Both the position numbers and the translations under genes were made by a program. A DNA stretch of 64,000 bases, from the NCBI GenBank assembly GCA_963742305.1, contig CAVULN010000024.1:10884-74883 (forward strand). Reading direction: 5' to 3'. The notes under the pieces were generated by a model. It ran no database searches. It was not told the origin of the DNA and saw only the letters and a program-made list of their open reading frames with translations. This DNA is from Roseiarcus sp963742305 (GTDB lineage: Bacteria; Pseudomonadota; Alphaproteobacteria; Rhizobiales; Beijerinckiaceae). Numbering within the stretch: position 1 is the first letter of the stretch; each line of letters opens with the position of its first letter. Positions 30,212 to 39,777 of the stretch are shown here, one piece after another.

Positions 30212-31232
30212 CGGAAACGGGCCCCGGATGCCGCGCAATCGCTATCACGCGGGCCCCGTCACCGACCATTTCGACGGCGTTCGCTTCTTCAACAATTCGC
30301 CGCCGACACGCGACAGGGGTCTTGGGGATCTCCTGCGCTGGCGCCGGACCTCCCGGCCCGCGCCCTGGCCGGCCAAGGCGCCGGTTGCGATGGTCATGCC
30401 AGTCGCGCGAAGCGCCGCAACGCGCATCACCGTCGTCGGCCACGCGACCGTTCTCATTCAGACCTGCGGGCTCAACGTCGTCTCCGACCCCGTCTGGTCC
30501 GAGCGGGCCAGCCCTCTCTCCTTCGCGGGTCCAAAACGAGTCTCTCCCCCTTCCATCGCCTTTGACGACCTGCCGCCGATCGATTTCGTTCTCCTCAGCC
30601 ACAACCACTACGACCATTTTGACGTCGCCACCCTCACCCGCCTTGTCCGGCGTGACGATCCTGTCATCCTCACGCCGCTCGGCAACGACGCCATCGTGCG
30701 CCGATCGATTCCCCGTGCTCGTCTTGCCGGAGGCGACTGGTGGGATCGTCGTCGCATCGCCGATGACGTCGAAGTCGCTTTCGTTCCGGCCCAGCACTGG
30801 TCTGCGCGCGGCGCCTTCGACAGGCGCATGGCGCTTTGGTGCGGCTTCGTCGTGCGAGCAGGCGGCGAACTGGTCTATTTCGCGGGCGACACCGGCTACG
30901 GCGACGGCAGCGTCTTCGACGCCATACGGCGCCGCATCGGGAGCCCCGACGTGGCTTTGCTGCCGATAGGGGCGTATGCGCCGCGCTGGTTAATGGCCGA
31001 GCAGCACGTCAACCCCGATGAGGCGATTATGATCTTCGAGGCGCTGCAAGCCCGGCACGCCATCGGTATTCATTGGGGCGTGTTTCGTCTCAGCGACGAC
31101 GGGTGGGCGGAACCGCGAGAGGCGCTGGCGCGGGCGCTGGCCGAACGGAAAATAGAACCCGGGCGCTTTCCGGCGGGTGAGCCCGGCTATGTCTGGACAG
31201 CTGATCCGCGAGAGCCCGATGAACGAAACTGA
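30201..31232 (+). CDS. metallo-beta-lactamase fold hydrolase (NAPE-PLD/UlaG-like)
   Basis: A 343-residue MBL-fold protein. The metal site motif is SHNHYDHFD (H-x-H-x-D-H), preceded by VVGHATVLIQ and followed by FVPAQHWSARG, FAGDTGYGD and a late IGIHWGVF. This set matches the NAPE-phospholipase D-like branch. The reaction in bacteria is generally unknown; a phosphodiesterase activity is plausible. It overlaps the end of typA by 11 bases. Both AUG choice and spacing fit translational coupling. Confidence 0.9.
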
Positions 31233-31363
31233 AGTCAAAACAGTGACCCTTGGCCCGTCGCCGGGGGCGGGGCTGCACGGCGGACGTTCGCGTTCCGAGC
31301 GCCGCACGATCGTGTAAAAGCAGCCGGCTCCGTGCCGATAGCGGCCCGCTACGGGCGCCCTCC

Positions 31364-32131
31364 TCAGCCCGCGAAGCGGGCGCCAAGGCCGCCGTCGACG
31401 CGCCAGTTGGCGCCGGTGACGAACGAGGCTTCGTCGGAGATGAGAAACACGGCGCAATTGGCGATCTCCGCCGGACTGCCCATGCGCCGCATCGGATGGG
31501 CGTCAAGCACCCTTTCGCGCAACGCCGGATCGTTGCGGTCGAAGAACTCCGCGACCAGCGCCGTCTCGACATAGCCTGGCGACAGCGCGTTGACGCGAAT
31601 CCGCCATGGACCGAGTTCGAGCGCGAGCGAGCGGGTCAATCCGACGAGCCCCGATTTCGCCGCCGCATAAGGGAACATTCCGGGATAGGTCATTTCTGCG
31701 TGCAGCGAAGCGATGTTGACGATCGCGCCCGTTTTCGCAGCCTTCATCGCAGGCAGGACCGCGCGGGCGGCGAGCCAGGCCGATTTGAGATCGACGGCGA
31801 ACACGTCCTCCCATTCCAGTTCAGTCATTGTCGCCGGGTCGGCGTAGACATTTCGTCCAGCGTTATTGACGAGGCCGCTGACCGGCCCGAACTTCTTCGC
31901 GCCAGCCTCGAGCGCCCTCTCGATATCGGACGCGCGCCGCACGTCTCCCGCGGTGAATGAAACGCGCTTGTCCGCGTCGAGCACGGTCAGGAGCTCGCGC
32001 CCCGCGGCGTCGTCGAGGTCGATGATCGAAACGAGCCCGCCTTCGGCGAGCGCCTTGGCTGCGATCGCCGCCCCGATCCCTCGCGCGCCCCCGGTCACCA
32101 GCACATGGCGCCCCTCGATGCGTCCGGCCAT
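31364..32131 (-). CDS. short-chain dehydrogenase/reductase
   Basis: A 255-residue classical SDR. The cofactor loop is TGGARGIGAA, the NNAG motif is present (VNNAGRN), and the catalytic Y-x-x-x-K lies in YAAAKSGLVG. It follows the sugar ABC permease gene by 13 bases, so it is probably the last gene of that operon and oxidises the imported sugar or its lactone precursor. The acidic residue after beta-2 (IIDLDD) suggests NAD rather than NADP. Confidence 0.92.
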   Translation of the reverse strand: MAGRIEGRHVLVTGGARGIGAAIAAKALAEGGLVSIIDLDDAAGRELLTVLDADKRVSFTAGDVRRASDIERALEAGAKKFGPVSGLVNNAGRNVYADPATMTELEWEDVFAVDLKSAWLAARAVLPAMKAAKTGAIVNIASLHAEMTYPGMFPYAAAKSGLVGLTRSLALELGPWRIRVNALSPGYVETALVAEFFDRNDPALRERVLDAHPMRRMGSPAEIANCAVFLISDEASFVTGANWRVDGGLGARFAG

Positions 32132-32144
32132 CGGCGTTCCTTGC

Positions 32145-33170
32145 TCACCGACCGGTGAGCGACTGGCGGCGAATCCGCCGTTCGATGAGCGTCTGCAGGA
32201 CGACCGAGATCACGATGACGAGTTCGAAGGCAAGCTGGGTGTAGAAGGCGTTGATGCCCGCCGAGACAATGCCGGCGTTGATCGCGCCGATGATGTAGGA
32301 GGCGACGAACGTGCCGACCACCGATCCGGTCCCGCCGAACACCGACGTCCCGCCGAGGAAGACCGAGGCGATGGTGTTGAGCAGGAAGCCGTCGCCCGTG
32401 GTCGGCCAGAAATAATAGCCGTAGATCGAGGTCATGAGCCCCGAGAAGACAGCGGTCACCCCGACAAGAACGAAAGCGCGCGCCTTCACCGAAACCGCGT
32501 TGACGCCCATGAGCCGGGCGCTGGTCGGATTGTCGCCGACCAGGAACACATGCGCGCCGAAGCGGGTCCGGTTGAGCAGGATCCAGAAGACAACGAGCAG
32601 GACGATCATCCACAAGGTCTGAACCGGCAAGCCGAACACCGATGCGCGCAGAAGGGCATGCATCTGGGGAAACTTGTCGGCCGTCAGCGGCACCCCGGTC
32701 CCGTTCATCAGCACGAGCTCGAGGCCCCGAAACAGGAACGATGTGCCGATGGTGATGACGAGCGAGGGAATATTGAGCTTGGCCACCAGGAGGCCGTTCA
32801 GCAATCCGCATGCGGCGCCGGTCGCCAGCGCGCAAACGAGGCCGATCCACCACGGCGCGCCGGCATGGGCGGTGATGAGACAGAACGCAGCCGTGCCGAG
32901 CGCCATGACCGAGGGAAACGAGAGGTCGATCTCGCCGGTGATGACGACGAAAGTGAGCGCCAGCGCAATGATGCCGAATTGCGGCGTCGTCTGCGCGAAG
33001 GCCCGATAGATGTCGAGATTGGTGAATACGGCGGGCGCCGCGACGACGAAGGCGAGCCACATCGCCAGCCCGACCCCGATGATGCCGAGCTGGCTGCCGT
33101 GCCGGCGCAAGGCCGAGGGCGGCGCGATGCGATTGTCGAGGGGACGGTTCGGAATAGCGCCGCTCGCCAT
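32145..33170 (-). CDS. sugar ABC transporter permease (RbsC/FrcC type)
   Basis: A 341-residue inner-membrane protein with about nine to ten hydrophobic segments and the family pattern TGEIDLSFPSVMALG in the cytoplasmic loop region. It belongs to the CUT2 (carbohydrate uptake 2) permeases that work as homodimers with one ATPase and one binding protein. The neighbours supply both. Together with the small single-domain ATPase, the arrangement resembles the fructose system FrcBCA of rhizobia, but the sugar is not proven. Confidence 0.93.
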   Translation of the reverse strand: MASGAIPNRPLDNRIAPPSALRRHGSQLGIIGVGLAMWLAFVVAAPAVFTNLDIYRAFAQTTPQFGIIALALTFVVITGEIDLSFPSVMALGTAAFCLITAHAGAPWWIGLVCALATGAACGLLNGLLVAKLNIPSLVITIGTSFLFRGLELVLMNGTGVPLTADKFPQMHALLRASVFGLPVQTLWMIVLLVVFWILLNRTRFGAHVFLVGDNPTSARLMGVNAVSVKARAFVLVGVTAVFSGLMTSIYGYYFWPTTGDGFLLNTIASVFLGGTSVFGGTGSVVGTFVASYIIGAINAGIVSAGINAFYTQLAFELVIVISVVLQTLIERRIRRQSLTGR

Positions 33171-33174
33171 AGCG

Positions 33175-33924
33175 TCAGTCCATCGAACCGGAGCGGGCGA
33201 CGCGATAGAGTCGGTCGATCAACTCGTCCATCGTGATCTCGCTCTTGGCGTAGACGCCGGCGACCTTACCGCGATCGAGCACATAGAGCCGGTCGACGAT
33301 CGGGTAAACATGAAAAATGTTGTGATCGATAAAGATCGCCGATTTGCCCGCCTTCTTGATGGCGCTGACGAATTCGAGCGTCTTGCGGGTTTCGGACAGC
33401 GACAGGCCCATGGTGGGCTCGTCGAGGATGACGAGTTCGGCCTCGAAATGGAGCGCCCGCGTGATCGCCACGCCCTGCTTCTCGCCGCCCGACATCGTGG
33501 TCACGACATTGTCGGGATGCACCGCCGCGGACGTGAATCCCATATGCTCGCTCATCAGCCGCGCCGATTCCGAGCGCATCCGCTTGACGTCAAGGAGACC
33601 CCAGCGGGTGCGCGGCTCGCGCCCCATGAACATGTTGCGCCAGATCGGCTGCTTCTCGCTCAGCGCCCGCTCCTGGTAGACGGTCTCAATGCCGAGGCTG
33701 CGGGCCCTCGCGACCGACCAGTCGTCGATCCGGCGTCCGTGAAAATAGATCTCGCCTCCCGGGTCCGGCCGATGAAAGCCCATCACGGTCTTCACCAGCG
33801 TCGACTTGCCGGCGCCGTTGTCGCCGAGCAAGCCGACGATCTCGCCGCGGTTGACGGCGAAATTCACCCCCGCGAGCGACCGCACTTCGCCGAACGTCTT
33901 CGAGACGTTGCGAAGCTCGATCAC
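33175..33924 (-). CDS. sugar ABC transporter ATP-binding protein (FrcA type)
   Basis: A 249-residue single-domain ATPase: Walker A GDNGAGKST, an altered signature MSGGEKQGVA and Walker B LVILDEPTMGLS. Most CUT2 ATPases are double-domain, so the single domain puts it with FrcA. The annotated GTG start at 33924 has no good Shine-Dalgarno sequence. An ATG at 33973 (MERL...) would lead into the same protein if one base near 33960 were removed, giving DTILPPGADDPPVIELR. The true N-terminus may therefore be longer and frameshifted, but this is uncertain. Confidence 0.88.
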   Translation of the reverse strand: MIELRNVSKTFGEVRSLAGVNFAVNRGEIVGLLGDNGAGKSTLVKTVMGFHRPDPGGEIYFHGRRIDDWSVARARSLGIETVYQERALSEKQPIWRNMFMGREPRTRWGLLDVKRMRSESARLMSEHMGFTSAAVHPDNVVTTMSGGEKQGVAITRALHFEAELVILDEPTMGLSLSETRKTLEFVSAIKKAGKSAIFIDHNIFHVYPIVDRLYVLDRGKVAGVYAKSEITMDELIDRLYRVARSGSMD

Positions 33925-34031
33925 CGGCGGGTCGTCGGCTCCAGGCGGGAGGATCGTGTCACAGGCGTTCCATCTGCTTCGGGAGCGCCGAGGCGTGGGC
34001 CGCGTCCCGCGCCTCGGGTCTTGGAAAACGA

Positions 34032-35046
34032 TCAGCGGATTTCCTTCGCCGCCAGCGGAGCGACGGCGTCGACGTTGGTCGAGTCCACGAATGCGCCCGC
34101 GGTGTTGATGTCGAGACCCGAGAAGCCGTACTTCTTGGTCAGGCAGATGTTGAGGATCGGGAGATAGCCCTGAAGGTAGGGCTGCTGATCGATGACCAGG
34201 TTCTGGTAGCCCTCCTTGACCGCCTGGGCCGTGTTCGGCGACATGTCGAAGCCGGCGAAGAAGACCTGCCCCGGCTTCAGCGACGCGGCCCGAGCGTAGA
34301 CGCCGACGTTCGACGTGAGGCCGCCGTGGTCAGTCACGACGATCTTGATCCCGGGATTGGCGCCCATCACGCCGACGAAGGTCGCGGTGCCGGCGTTCGG
34401 ATCGGCGTTGGTCGCCGCATCGATCTCCTGATAGATTATTTTCGCTCCCGCCTTGGTGAAGGCGTCGATCACGCCCACGGTGCGCTGGCCGCGATCGCCG
34501 CCCTGGCCCTTGAGGCCCCAGACGAAAACGCTGTCGCCGGGCTTGAGCTTGGCGCGCTTCGCCGCTTCGGCGGCGAGTGCATAGCCGGCGGAATAATTGG
34601 GCGCGCCGACATAGCCGAAGCCCTTGGCCGAATATTTCTTCTGGCTCTCGGGGAGCGACGTGTTGAGGGTGGTGAAGATCGTGCCCTGCGCGAAGGCCTG
34701 ATCGACCATTGGTCCGGTCGCCGCCTCGCCGCCGAAGCCATAAGTGGCGATGCCGTCGACCTTGGTCGCCAGCGCCTGCTGGATCTGGGTCAGCATCTTG
34801 TTGGGGTCCCAGTCGGAGAAATAGTAGGTGACGGTCGGTCCGAGATCGAGCTCGGCCTGTTTGAAGCCGTTATAGACATTGTTGGCGAACACGCCGCCCT
34901 GTGGACCGCCGGGGAAGGCGGCGATCTTCACGCCCGGTGCACCATTTGGCGACCGGATCGGTGGCCTGCGCGGGAGCCGCCGCTGCGCAGGCGACGAGCG
35001 CGACGCAGGCCGCGAAGCCAAAGTTCCTAGTCCGGACATTCAACAT
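34032..35046 (-). pseudogene. sugar ABC transporter substrate-binding protein, frameshifted after the signal peptide
   Basis: From the ATG at 35046 (GGGAGG five bases upstream) the frame encodes a clear signal peptide, with FGFAACVALVACAAAAPAQA at its core. After DPVAK the frame is wrong, and the mature protein (GAPGVKIAAFPGGPQGGVFA onwards to the stop) continues in the next frame. One extra base at 34944-34947 accounts for this, for example AAA in place of AA. The mature part is an intact RbsB-type periplasmic binding fold. It is the first gene of the operon with the ATPase, permease and SDR. Without correction no exported product would be made. Confidence 0.85.
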
Positions 35047-35151
35047 TCCATCCTCCCATTTTCAGGTCTGGTCGCGTCGGAAGCGCCCGTGCGCTTCCTG
35101 AATGCGAAAAAGTAATACGATATGAACATCCGGCGCAACAAGCCGGCGCGT

Positions 35152-35568
35152 TCAGTCCGCCCCGGTCGACTTGCGCCTCAGCGCCTTGACCGCGCCCCGG
35201 CGGGTCTTCTCGTCGACCCGGCGCACGCGTGAGGCGGCCGTCGGGCGCGTGGCGAGCCGTGGCTTCGCTCGCTCCTGGGCCTGCGCGATGAGAGCCGCGA
35301 GACGGGCGCGGGCGTCCTCGCGGTTGCGCGGCTGGCTCGCGTATCGCTGGGCGAAGATGACGATCACGCCGTCCTGGGTGGCGCGCGACCCGGCGAGCCT
35401 GATGAGACGGATCGCGACGTCGTTGGGCAGAGACGGCGAGCGTCTGGCGTCGAATCGAAGCTCGACCGCGCTCGCCACCTTGTTGACGTTCTGCCCGCCC
35501 GGTCCCGAAGCGCGGACGAAAGCCTCGACGATCTCGCTCTCGTCGATGAGGAGATCGCCGGCTTTCAT
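35152..35568 (-). CDS. arfB: alternative ribosome-rescue factor (peptidyl-tRNA hydrolase)
   Basis: A 138-residue protein with the GGQ catalytic motif in SGPGGQNVNKVAS (residues 21-33) and the positively charged C-terminal tail (KTRRGAVKALRRKS) that inserts in the empty mRNA channel. ArfB/YaeJ frees ribosomes stalled on mRNAs without a stop codon. It ends 4 bases after the leuC stop on the same strand, so it is encoded right upstream of leuC in transcription order and may be cotranscribed with neighbouring genes. Confidence 0.94.
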   Translation of the reverse strand: MKAGDLLIDESEIVEAFVRASGPGGQNVNKVASAVELRFDARRSPSLPNDVAIRLIRLAGSRATQDGVIVIFAQRYASQPRNREDARARLAALIAQAQERAKPRLATRPTAASRVRRVDEKTRRGAVKALRRKSTGAD

Positions 35569-35572
35569 TTCC

Positions 35573-36976
35573 CTACCGCCAGTCCCGCACGTCGACGAAC
35601 CGCCCCGCGATCGCCGCCGCCGCCGCCATTGCGGGCGAGACGAGATGAGTGCGGCCGCGGTAGCCCTGGCGGCCCTCGAAATTGCGGTTCGAGGTCGAGG
35701 CGCAGCGCTCGCCAGGCGCGAGCTTGTCGGGATTCATGGCGAGGCACATCGAGCAGCCGGGCTCGCGCCACTCAAAGCCGGCGGCTGTGAAGATCTTGTC
35801 GAGACCCTCGGCCTCGGCCTGCGCCTTGACCAGACCCGACCCCGGCACGACCATCGCGTTGACGCGCTCGCTGACTTTCCGGCCGCCAACGATCGCGGCG
35901 GCCGCGCGCAAGTCCTCGATGCGGCCATTGGTGCAGGAGCCGATGAAGACGCGGTCGATGGCGATGTCGGTCATCTTCTCCCCGCCCCTGAGGCCCATAT
36001 AGTCGAGCGCGCGCTGGATCGAGGCGCGCTTCTGCTCGTCCCTCGCATCCTCGACCCGCGGCACCTGGCCGAAGATTGGGGCCACGTCCTGCGGGCTCGT
36101 GCCCCAGGAGACGATCGGGGGCAGGTTGGCGGCGTCGAGCCTGACCTCGCGGTCGAAATGCGCGCCCTCGTCGGTATGCAGCGTATCCCAGTAGCGCCTG
36201 GCCTCGTCCCAGAGCGCCCCTTTGGGTGACTTCGGCCGGTCCTTGAGATAGGCGTAAGTCTTCTCGTCGGGCGCGATCATGCCCGCCCGCGCGCCTCCCT
36301 CGATCGACATGTTGCAGACCGTCATCCGCCCTTCCATCGAAAGGGACTCGATCGCCGAGCCGCAATATTCGATCACGTGTCCCGTGCCGCCCGCCGTCCC
36401 GATCTCGCCAATGACTGTGAGGATGATGTCCTTGGCGGTCACGCCCGGAGGCAGCGCGCCGTCGACCTTGACCCGCATGTTCTTGGCCTTGGACTGGATC
36501 AGCGTCTGGGTCGCGAGCACGTGCTCGACCTCTGACGTTCCGATGCCATGGGCGAGCGCGCCGAAGGCGCCGTGGGTCGAGGTGTGGCTGTCGCCGCAGA
36601 CGATGGTCGTGCCCGGCAGCGTGAAGCCCTGCTCCGGCCCGATGATGTGGACGACGCCCTGCCGCCTATCGAACTCGTCGTAATATTCAATGCCGAACTC
36701 GCGGGCGTTCCTGGCCATCTCCTCGACCTGCTGGCGGCTTTCGGGATCGGCGATGCCCCCTCGGCGGTCGGTGGTCTGGATGTTGTGGTCAACGACGGCG
36801 AGCGTCTTCTCCGGCGCGCGGACCTTGCGGCCGGACATTCTCAAGCCCTCGAACGCCTGCGGACTCGTCACCTCGTGGACGAGGTGGCGGTCGATATAGA
36901 TGAGCGACAGGCCGCCCCGGGTGTCGAGGACATGGTCGTCCCAGATCTTGTCATATAACGTATGCGGCGTGGGCAT
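35573..36976 (-). CDS. leuC: 3-isopropylmalate dehydratase large subunit
   Basis: A 467-residue aconitase-family protein. Iron-sulfur ligands are in GSCTNGR and in CSMCLAMNPD, and the early VDHNIQTTDR and CGDSHTSTHGAFG segments fit LeuC. With LeuD it isomerises 2-isopropylmalate to 3-isopropylmalate in leucine synthesis. The second of two adjacent ATGs (36976) is best placed for the upstream GGAG. leuD is not next to it in this window. Confidence 0.97.
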   Translation of the reverse strand: MPTPHTLYDKIWDDHVLDTRGGLSLIYIDRHLVHEVTSPQAFEGLRMSGRKVRAPEKTLAVVDHNIQTTDRRGGIADPESRQQVEEMARNAREFGIEYYDEFDRRQGVVHIIGPEQGFTLPGTTIVCGDSHTSTHGAFGALAHGIGTSEVEHVLATQTLIQSKAKNMRVKVDGALPPGVTAKDIILTVIGEIGTAGGTGHVIEYCGSAIESLSMEGRMTVCNMSIEGGARAGMIAPDEKTYAYLKDRPKSPKGALWDEARRYWDTLHTDEGAHFDREVRLDAANLPPIVSWGTSPQDVAPIFGQVPRVEDARDEQKRASIQRALDYMGLRGGEKMTDIAIDRVFIGSCTNGRIEDLRAAAAIVGGRKVSERVNAMVVPGSGLVKAQAEAEGLDKIFTAAGFEWREPGCSMCLAMNPDKLAPGERCASTSNRNFEGRQGYRGRTHLVSPAMAAAAAIAGRFVDVRDWR

Positions 36977-37124
36977 CATGCTCTCCGGCGCTCTTAAAGC
37001 GCGCATGAACGGGGAATGGCGCCTCTTTATGCCGGTTGAGGCGGCGATGGAAGGGGAATGGCGCCGAGGCGGTTTCCGCCCGCCGGCCCTCGCTCGGCCT
37101 CGTCCTTGGGAGCCGGGCGGCGGC

Positions 37125-38015
37125 TCACCGCCCGCGCTTGAGTGCGTCGGCGAGACGCGTCGTCGCCGACCCCGGCTTGAGCGGCTTCTGCTGGCTCTCG
37201 TGGGGGGCCCAGGCCGAGAGCCACACGAGATCGAAAGTCGCGCGCAGGCGCCCGTCCCGATCGGCGAAACGCTCAGCGTAGACGGTGGCGGCGCGCGCCA
37301 AAACCTCGCGGCGCAGCGGTTTGCGGGCGCGTGCGTGAAGCGCGTTCTGTGCGCCCATGGCGCGCAGGTCGGCGAGAAGCGCGAACATATCGGGATAGCG
37401 GACGATCGCGCGATCGAGATCGACGACCGGTAGCGCGAGGCCCGCACGCTGCGCCAGTCCGCCAAGCGCGCGCACGTCGACGAACGGCGCAACCCGCGGG
37501 GACGCCCCGCCCAGAATCTCGCTCTCGGCTATGGTCAGGCTTTGCCGGAGCTCGGTCAGCGTCTCGCCCCCGATCAGCGCCGCGACCAAGAGGCCATCGT
37601 CCTTCAACGCGCGGCGCATCTGCATCAGCGCGCCTGGCAGATCGTTCACCGTCTGCAAGGCGAGCAGCGAGACGGCGAGATCGAGGCGGCCGTCCCCCAC
37701 CGCCAGGCGCTCGAGGTCGCCGACTGCGGAGAGAAAGTCCCCGTTCCCCAGGCTCGCCGCCGTCGGGGCGACCCGGATGACGCAATCGACCTGTCCCCCC
37801 GCGGCAAGCGCCGCCGCGCCATGCGGTCCAGGCGAGCCGAAGTCCGCGGCAAGCGCGAAGCGCCGTTTGACCAGCGACAGCCGGTCGCCAAGGTCTCCCG
37901 CCGCCCTGGCGAGCAGGAAGTCGGCCCGATCCGCGTCTGGGCGAGCCCAGGCGCGATCGAGGCGGCGATTGGTCAGGTCTCGATCGAAGATCTGCGGCGG
38001 CGCAGGATGCGGCAT
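37125..38015 (-). CDS. SAM-dependent methyltransferase (BioC/NDUFAF5-like)
   Basis: A 296-residue protein with a class I methyltransferase core. The cofactor-binding segments are present but divergent (residues about 45-130, with AADFGSPGPHG, DLAVSLLALQTVNDLPGAL and ALKDDGLLVAALIGGETL). The opening IFDRDLTNRRLDRA and the overall layout match the NDUFAF5/BioC-like proteins of Alphaproteobacteria; NDUFAF5 hydroxylates an arginine in complex I. The substrate here is unknown. It is divergent from comF, 76 bases apart. Confidence 0.85.
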   Translation of the reverse strand: MPHPAPPQIFDRDLTNRRLDRAWARPDADRADFLLARAAGDLGDRLSLVKRRFALAADFGSPGPHGAAALAAGGQVDCVIRVAPTAASLGNGDFLSAVGDLERLAVGDGRLDLAVSLLALQTVNDLPGALMQMRRALKDDGLLVAALIGGETLTELRQSLTIAESEILGGASPRVAPFVDVRALGGLAQRAGLALPVVDLDRAIVRYPDMFALLADLRAMGAQNALHARARKPLRREVLARAATVYAERFADRDGRLRATFDLVWLSAWAPHESQQKPLKPGSATTRLADALKRGR

Positions 38016-38091
38016 CGGGAGTCCTTGGCCGGACTCCTTATGCGCGAGACCGCCTCTCGCGCAAAGCTTTGATTCGCGCTAACTTCCAGGC

Positions 38092-38886
38092 ATGGACGCG
38101 TTTTCGGCGCTTGGCGCGGATGAGGCCCGGGGCTCCCCTTGGCAGCGCCGCGCTCGCGCGCTCGCCTTGCGCCTGGCCGAAGCCGCGCTCGACACGCTTT
38201 ATCCGCCCACCTGCCTTGCTTGCCGCGCCGCGACGGACCGGCACGGGGCGCTCTGCCCGCGCTGCTGGAGCGCGATGCGCTTCATCGAGCGTCCGTTTTG
38301 CGAGCGGCTCGGCACCCCATTCGAGCACGACCTCGGGCAAGGCCTTATCTCGCCACAAGCGATGGCCGACCCGCCGGCGTTCGCCCGGGCCCGGGCGGTG
38401 GCCCGGTTCGAGGACGGACCGGCGCGCACGCTGGTCCACCGGCTCAAATATTCGGACCGTGCGGAACTCGCCCGGCCGATCGCGCGCTGGATGACCCGCG
38501 CCGGCGCCGACGTGCTGGCGGACGCCGATCTGCTCACCCCGGTGCCTCTCCACGCCCTGCGCCTGTGGCGGCGGCGGTTCAACCAGGCTGCGGCGCTGAC
38601 CGCCGAGATTTCCCGCCAGACCGGCAAGCGCTGCGATCTCGCCGCACTTCGGCGGGTCAAGGCGACCAAGAGCCAGGTCGGGTTGAGCCGGGCGCAGAGG
38701 GCCGAGAATGTCCAGGGCGCCTTCCGCGTCTCCGAGGGCGCTACGGTGCGCGGACTTAACGTCGTGCTCGTTGACGATGTCTTGACCTCGGGCGCGACCG
38801 CCAACGCCGCGTCCCGGGCCCTGCTCAGGGCGGGGGCGAAGCGGGTAGACGTGCTCGTGTTCGCCCGGGTTGTGAGCGGCGGGTGA
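38092..38886 (+). CDS. comF: ComF-family phosphoribosyltransferase-like protein
   Basis: A 264-residue protein with an N-terminal zinc-finger-like cluster (CLACRAATD...CPRCW) and a C-terminal phosphoribosyltransferase fold with the PRPP loop VVLVDDVLTSGAT. ComF proteins are involved in DNA uptake in some species, but in most Alphaproteobacteria the role is unknown. Its stop is close to the grxC start; comF and grxC are probably one transcript with the DUF1178 gene. Confidence 0.9.
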   Translation: MDAFSALGADEARGSPWQRRARALALRLAEAALDTLYPPTCLACRAATDRHGALCPRCWSAMRFIERPFCERLGTPFEHDLGQGLISPQAMADPPAFARARAVARFEDGPARTLVHRLKYSDRAELARPIARWMTRAGADVLADADLLTPVPLHALRLWRRRFNQAAALTAEISRQTGKRCDLAALRRVKATKSQVGLSRAQRAENVQGAFRVSEGATVRGLNVVLVDDVLTSGATANAASRALLRAGAKRVDVLVFARVVSGG

Positions 38887-38942
38887 GTTCCCATATAGTA
38901 CTGGAAAATGCGCGGAATCGACGCGCCAAGGATGTTTCGAGC

Positions 38943-39203
38943 GTGCCCCCGGTTGTCATCTATACCAAGTCTACCTGCCCCTACTGCCACTCCGCCAAGG
39001 CCCTGTTGCGCGCCAAGGCGGCGTCTTTCGAAGAAATCGGCGTTGACGGCGATCGCGCCGCCCAGGCGGCGATGGCGGCGCGGGCGAGCGGACGATGGAC
39101 GGTGCCGCAGATCTTCGTCGGCGACACCCACGTCGGCGGCTGCGACGATTTGCATGCGCTCGAAGCCGCGGGAGAACTCGATGCGCTGCTCGCGGGGGCG
39201 TGA
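38943..39203 (+). CDS. grxC: glutaredoxin 3
   Basis: An 86-residue glutaredoxin with the dithiol active site CPYC in YTKSTCPYCHSAK, the TVPQIF cis-proline loop and the GGCDDL glutathione-binding segment. It reduces disulfides using glutathione. The GTG at 38943 is chosen because AAGGA is ten bases upstream and the length then matches the family; an earlier GTG at 38883 would add 20 residues with no similarity. It lies between comF and a DUF1178 gene, an order common in related genomes. Confidence 0.94.
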   Translation: MPPVVIYTKSTCPYCHSAKALLRAKAASFEEIGVDGDRAAQAAMAARASGRWTVPQIFVGDTHVGGCDDLHALEAAGELDALLAGA

Positions 39204-39206
39204 ACG

Positions 39207-39641
39207 ATGATCAAATACGCGCTCGCCTGCGCCGACGGCCACGCATTCGACAGCTGGTTCCCGGACAGCGCGGCTTACGAGAAGCAGCGCAAGCGGGGCT
39301 TTGTCGTCTGCCCCGAATGCGGCTCGACCCGCGTCGACAAGGCGATCATGGCCCCGGCCGTGGTCGGGGCTGAGCGCGCCCCGGCCGAAGCAGGCCAGGA
39401 GATCGCGGTCGATGACAAGCGCCGGCGGACGCGCGAATTCTTCCTGCGCATGCGCCGCGAAATCGAGGCCAACACCGACGACGTGGGCGCCAGGTTTCCG
39501 CAAGTGGCGAGGGCCATCCATCTCGGCGAGGAGCCGGAGCGCGGGATTCGCGGCCGCGCGAGCCTGACCGAGGCCAAGTCGCTCATGGAGGACGGTATCG
39601 GTGTGATGCCGATGCCGTCGCTCGAGGACGAGCTCAACTAA
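39207..39641 (+). CDS. DUF1178 family protein
   Basis: A 144-residue protein. The N-terminus has MIKYALACADGHAFDSWF and a C-x-x-C pair (CPECGST), typical of DUF1178, which is of unknown function. The mid section is charged and helical and the C-terminus (GVMPMPS) is conserved in the family. It starts 3 bases after grxC ends, so it is very likely in one transcript with it. Confidence 0.92.
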   Translation: MIKYALACADGHAFDSWFPDSAAYEKQRKRGFVVCPECGSTRVDKAIMAPAVVGAERAPAEAGQEIAVDDKRRRTREFFLRMRREIEANTDDVGARFPQVARAIHLGEEPERGIRGRASLTEAKSLMEDGIGVMPMPSLEDELN

Positions 39642-39777
39642 AGGGGCGAGCTTCTTTCCCTTGAGGGAGAAGACGGCGGGCGAAGGCAGACGGATGAAGG
39701 ACCGCGCCCAATGCGGGAGGCCGTTTCTCGGTCGGATTCACTCCGGCGCCCATTAGGACAGGACAGCGATCCGCCCG

